Positions 62,686 through 64,000 of a stretch of 64,000 bases of DNA are shown piece after piece. Source of the stretch: Burkholderia sp. (GTDB lineage Bacteria; Pseudomonadota; Gammaproteobacteria; Burkholderiales; Burkholderiaceae); contig JAIRVP010000007.1 in assembly GCA_031253835.1 (NCBI GenBank), positions 62,001 through 126,000 on the forward strand, in the 5' to 3' direction. The first letter of the stretch is position 1, and each line of letters begins with the position of its first letter. A program made the position numbers and the translations under genes. Below the pieces are notes generated by a model. The model did no database searches, was not told the origin of the DNA, and was given only the letters and a program-made list of their open reading frames with translations.

Positions 62686-63133
62686 CCGGCGTCGCGGGAT
62701 TGCGGTAGCATACGCGCCGCCTCGCGGCAGCGTGTCCCGGGCGGCCTGCAACGGACCGCCGCCGGCCAGCCGCCCCGCGCCGGCAGTATGCCGTTCGACC
62801 CGTCCGGCGACAACGGCGCAATTCTTACCATTCGTCCCGCTTGTGCAGCATTTCCGACTGGTTTGAGGTTTTTTTCGCTTCACCGTCACGAATTTGCGTA
62901 AGTTTTGTCCTATTTTTGAGATAGTGTGACAAATGGATGCGCGCCCGTGCCAGGTGCGCGCAGCACGACGACAGCCATCAAAGAATTCGCCGCGTCGTTT
63001 CGATCAATGCATCAGGCCAGTTCGCCAAATGAGGGGAAGCAGTGGGGATGTGCACTCACGGGCATAGCTGCTTAGCGCGCGTCGGTTCCGACGTGTTCGA
63101 TGACCGGATCAACCAGACGAAGCGGAGGGCTGC
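62686..63133. other. Promoter region between the broken diguanylate cyclase gene and bcsB
   Basis: No gene recognised. It contains an imperfect inverted repeat, TTTGTC (62904-62909) and GACAAA (62928-62933) with inner CTAT/ATAG, about 200 bases upstream of bcsB, and a T-rich stretch around 62860-62920 that could hold a promoter. The region must serve the divergent GAF-GGDEF gene and the cellulose genes. Confidence 0.55.
62904..62933. promoter_or_regulatory. Imperfect inverted repeat upstream of bcsB, possible operator
   Basis: Arms TTTGTCCTAT and ATAG-TGT-GACAAA flank a seven-base T-rich centre. The pattern is of the size bound by a dimeric regulator, but no known consensus is matched. Its placement upstream of a cellulose gene is the only reason to note it. 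Confidence 0.3.
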
Positions 63134-64000
63134 ATGAGGCCCGCCGCGTCGCTGCTCGTCCTGTCGGTCGCCATGGTTGGCGCGTTCCACACGGCCGCGC
63201 TGTCGGCCGCGCCGATGCCGGCGGTGCCGGCCGCCGCGTCGGCTGCCGGACCGGCCGATGCATCCGCGCCGGCACTCACGGCTGCGCCGACGGCGGCCAG
63301 CACGGCTGCCGCCGGCCTGCCGGCGTCGTCCGTGCACCTGCCGTTCGCGTCGCTCGGCGCGTTCGATCCGCTGCGCCTGCGCGGTGCCGACGACGCGCGC
63401 ACGATCAACGCGGGCGTGCGGCTCGACCGCGTGGTGACGGGCGCGCGGTTGCGCCTGACCTACGCGTATTCGCCGTCGCTGGTGTTCCCGATGTCGCACC
63501 TGAAGGTGTCGGTGAACGGCGAGGTGATCGCGACCGTCCCGTTCGACGCCGCGCGCGCGGGCCGCACGGTCACGCAAGAGATTCCGATCGATCCGCGTTA
63601 CTTCTCCGACTTCAACCAGATCGGCCTGCGCCTGATCGCGCACTACACGCTCGATCATTGCGAGGATCCGTCGAACTCGGCGCTGTGGGCCGACGTGAGC
63701 CCGACGAGCGAACTGATCCTCGACGAATCGCCGGTGCGCCTGCCGAACGATCTCGCGCTGCTGCCCGCGCCGTTCTTCGACCGGCGCGACAACGGCCGCG
63801 TGCGGTTGCCTTTCGTGCTGCCGGCCACGCCCGATTCGGCGACGCTGCGCAGCGCGGGCGTGCTCGCGTCGTGGTTCGGCGCACTGGCCGACTACCGGCA
63901 TGCGCGCTTCCCGGTGTCGTCCGGGCTGCCGGCCGACGACCAGGCGGTGGTGGTCGGGACGGCCGCGACGCTGCCGGCCGGCCTCGCACTGCCGTCGATC
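63134..64000 (+). CDS. bcsB: Cellulose synthase periplasmic subunit BcsB (3' truncated)
   Basis: The first ~289 residues of BcsB; the gene runs off the window end. A GGAGGG ribosome-binding site precedes ATG 63134. A signal-peptide-like N terminus is followed by an Ala/Pro-rich spacer and the BcsB body, with LPFASLGAFDPLRLRG, SPSLVFPMSHLKVSVNGE and YTLDHCEDPSNSALWADVS, which are diagnostic. BcsB is the periplasmic, membrane-anchored partner of the cellulose synthase BcsA. The catalytic subunit and other bcs genes are presumably next to it outside the window, and BcsA-BcsB activity is controlled by c-di-GMP. Confidence 0.93.
   Translation, partial: MRPAASLLVLSVAMVGAFHTAALSAAPMPAVPAAASAAGPADASAPALTAAPTAASTAAAGLPASSVHLPFASLGAFDPLRLRGADDARTINAGVRLDRVVTGARLRLTYAYSPSLVFPMSHLKVSVNGEVIATVPFDAARAGRTVTQEIPIDPRYFSDFNQIGLRLIAHYTLDHCEDPSNSALWADVSPTSELILDESPVRLPNDLALLPAPFFDRRDNGRVRLPFVLPATPDSATLRSAGVLASWFGALADYRHARFPVSSGLPADDQAVVVGTAATLPAGLALPSI

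Overview
The window is very GC-rich, densely coded DNA with the codon use, TonB/ABC/LysR content and family I.2 lipase-foldase pair expected of a Burkholderia replicon, most likely a Burkholderia cepacia complex species and probably a secondary chromosome. This assignment is by recognition of the proteins, not by a search. No rRNA, tRNA, CRISPR array or transposase gene was found.

Layout. (1) 1-22.6 kb is a single-direction block. It opens with the end of a type I secretion ABC exporter and its TolC-like partner. An unusual fatty-acid/polyketide assembly line follows: acyltransferase-ACP; a 2052-residue protein with FabL-like enoyl reductase, ketosynthase, chain-length-factor-like, ketoreductase and dehydratase domains; and a P450-reductase-dehydratase-like fusion. 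Next come a flavin monooxygenase, a MacB/LolD-type ABC pair, a LolA-like periplasmic protein and a predicted outer-membrane barrel. Many of the genes overlap by four bases. A DUF4345 protein and the secreted lipase with its foldase close the block. I read it as a pathway that makes, oxidises and exports a lipid-like product. (2) 22.9-28.1 kb is a signalling patch: a Crp/Fnr-like regulator, a GGDEF-EAL protein, a TenA/PqqC-like protein, a response regulator lacking its phospho-acceptor, and a SnoaL-like gene remnant. (3) 28.2-33.3 kb is a TonB receptor-ABC import operon behind a Zur-like palindrome, in the gene order of the P. aeruginosa zinc-responsive PA2911-PA2914 operon. (4) 33.3-39.8 kb holds an RstAB-like two-component pair divergent from MipA/OmpV, an I78-like lipoprotein, a lytic transglycosylase fused to a VirB9-like domain, and a general porin. 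(5) 40.2-45.2 kb is a Fur-box-preceded FecI-FecR-TonB receptor cassette with an exported protein.

(6) 45.2-55 kb is ordinary metabolism and regulation: two LysR regulators, a VOC protein, a flavin reductase, a CitMHS transporter with an AtuA-type pair, a nitrilase-family amidase, a LuxR regulator whose 3' region looks like a small RNA, and two exported proteins of unknown function. (7) 55-61.3 kb is a phospholipid-like module matching E. coli ynbABCD plus an acyltransferase, on two divergent arms. (8) 61.3-64 kb contains a GAF-GGDEF diguanylate cyclase gene split by a 289-bp nested palindromic element, and then the start of bcsB (cellulose synthesis).

The most noteworthy items are the palindromic element that breaks the diguanylate cyclase gene and whose removal exactly restores the frame, the lipid assembly line with its own envelope-export genes, and the candidate small RNA at 52.4-52.6 kb.
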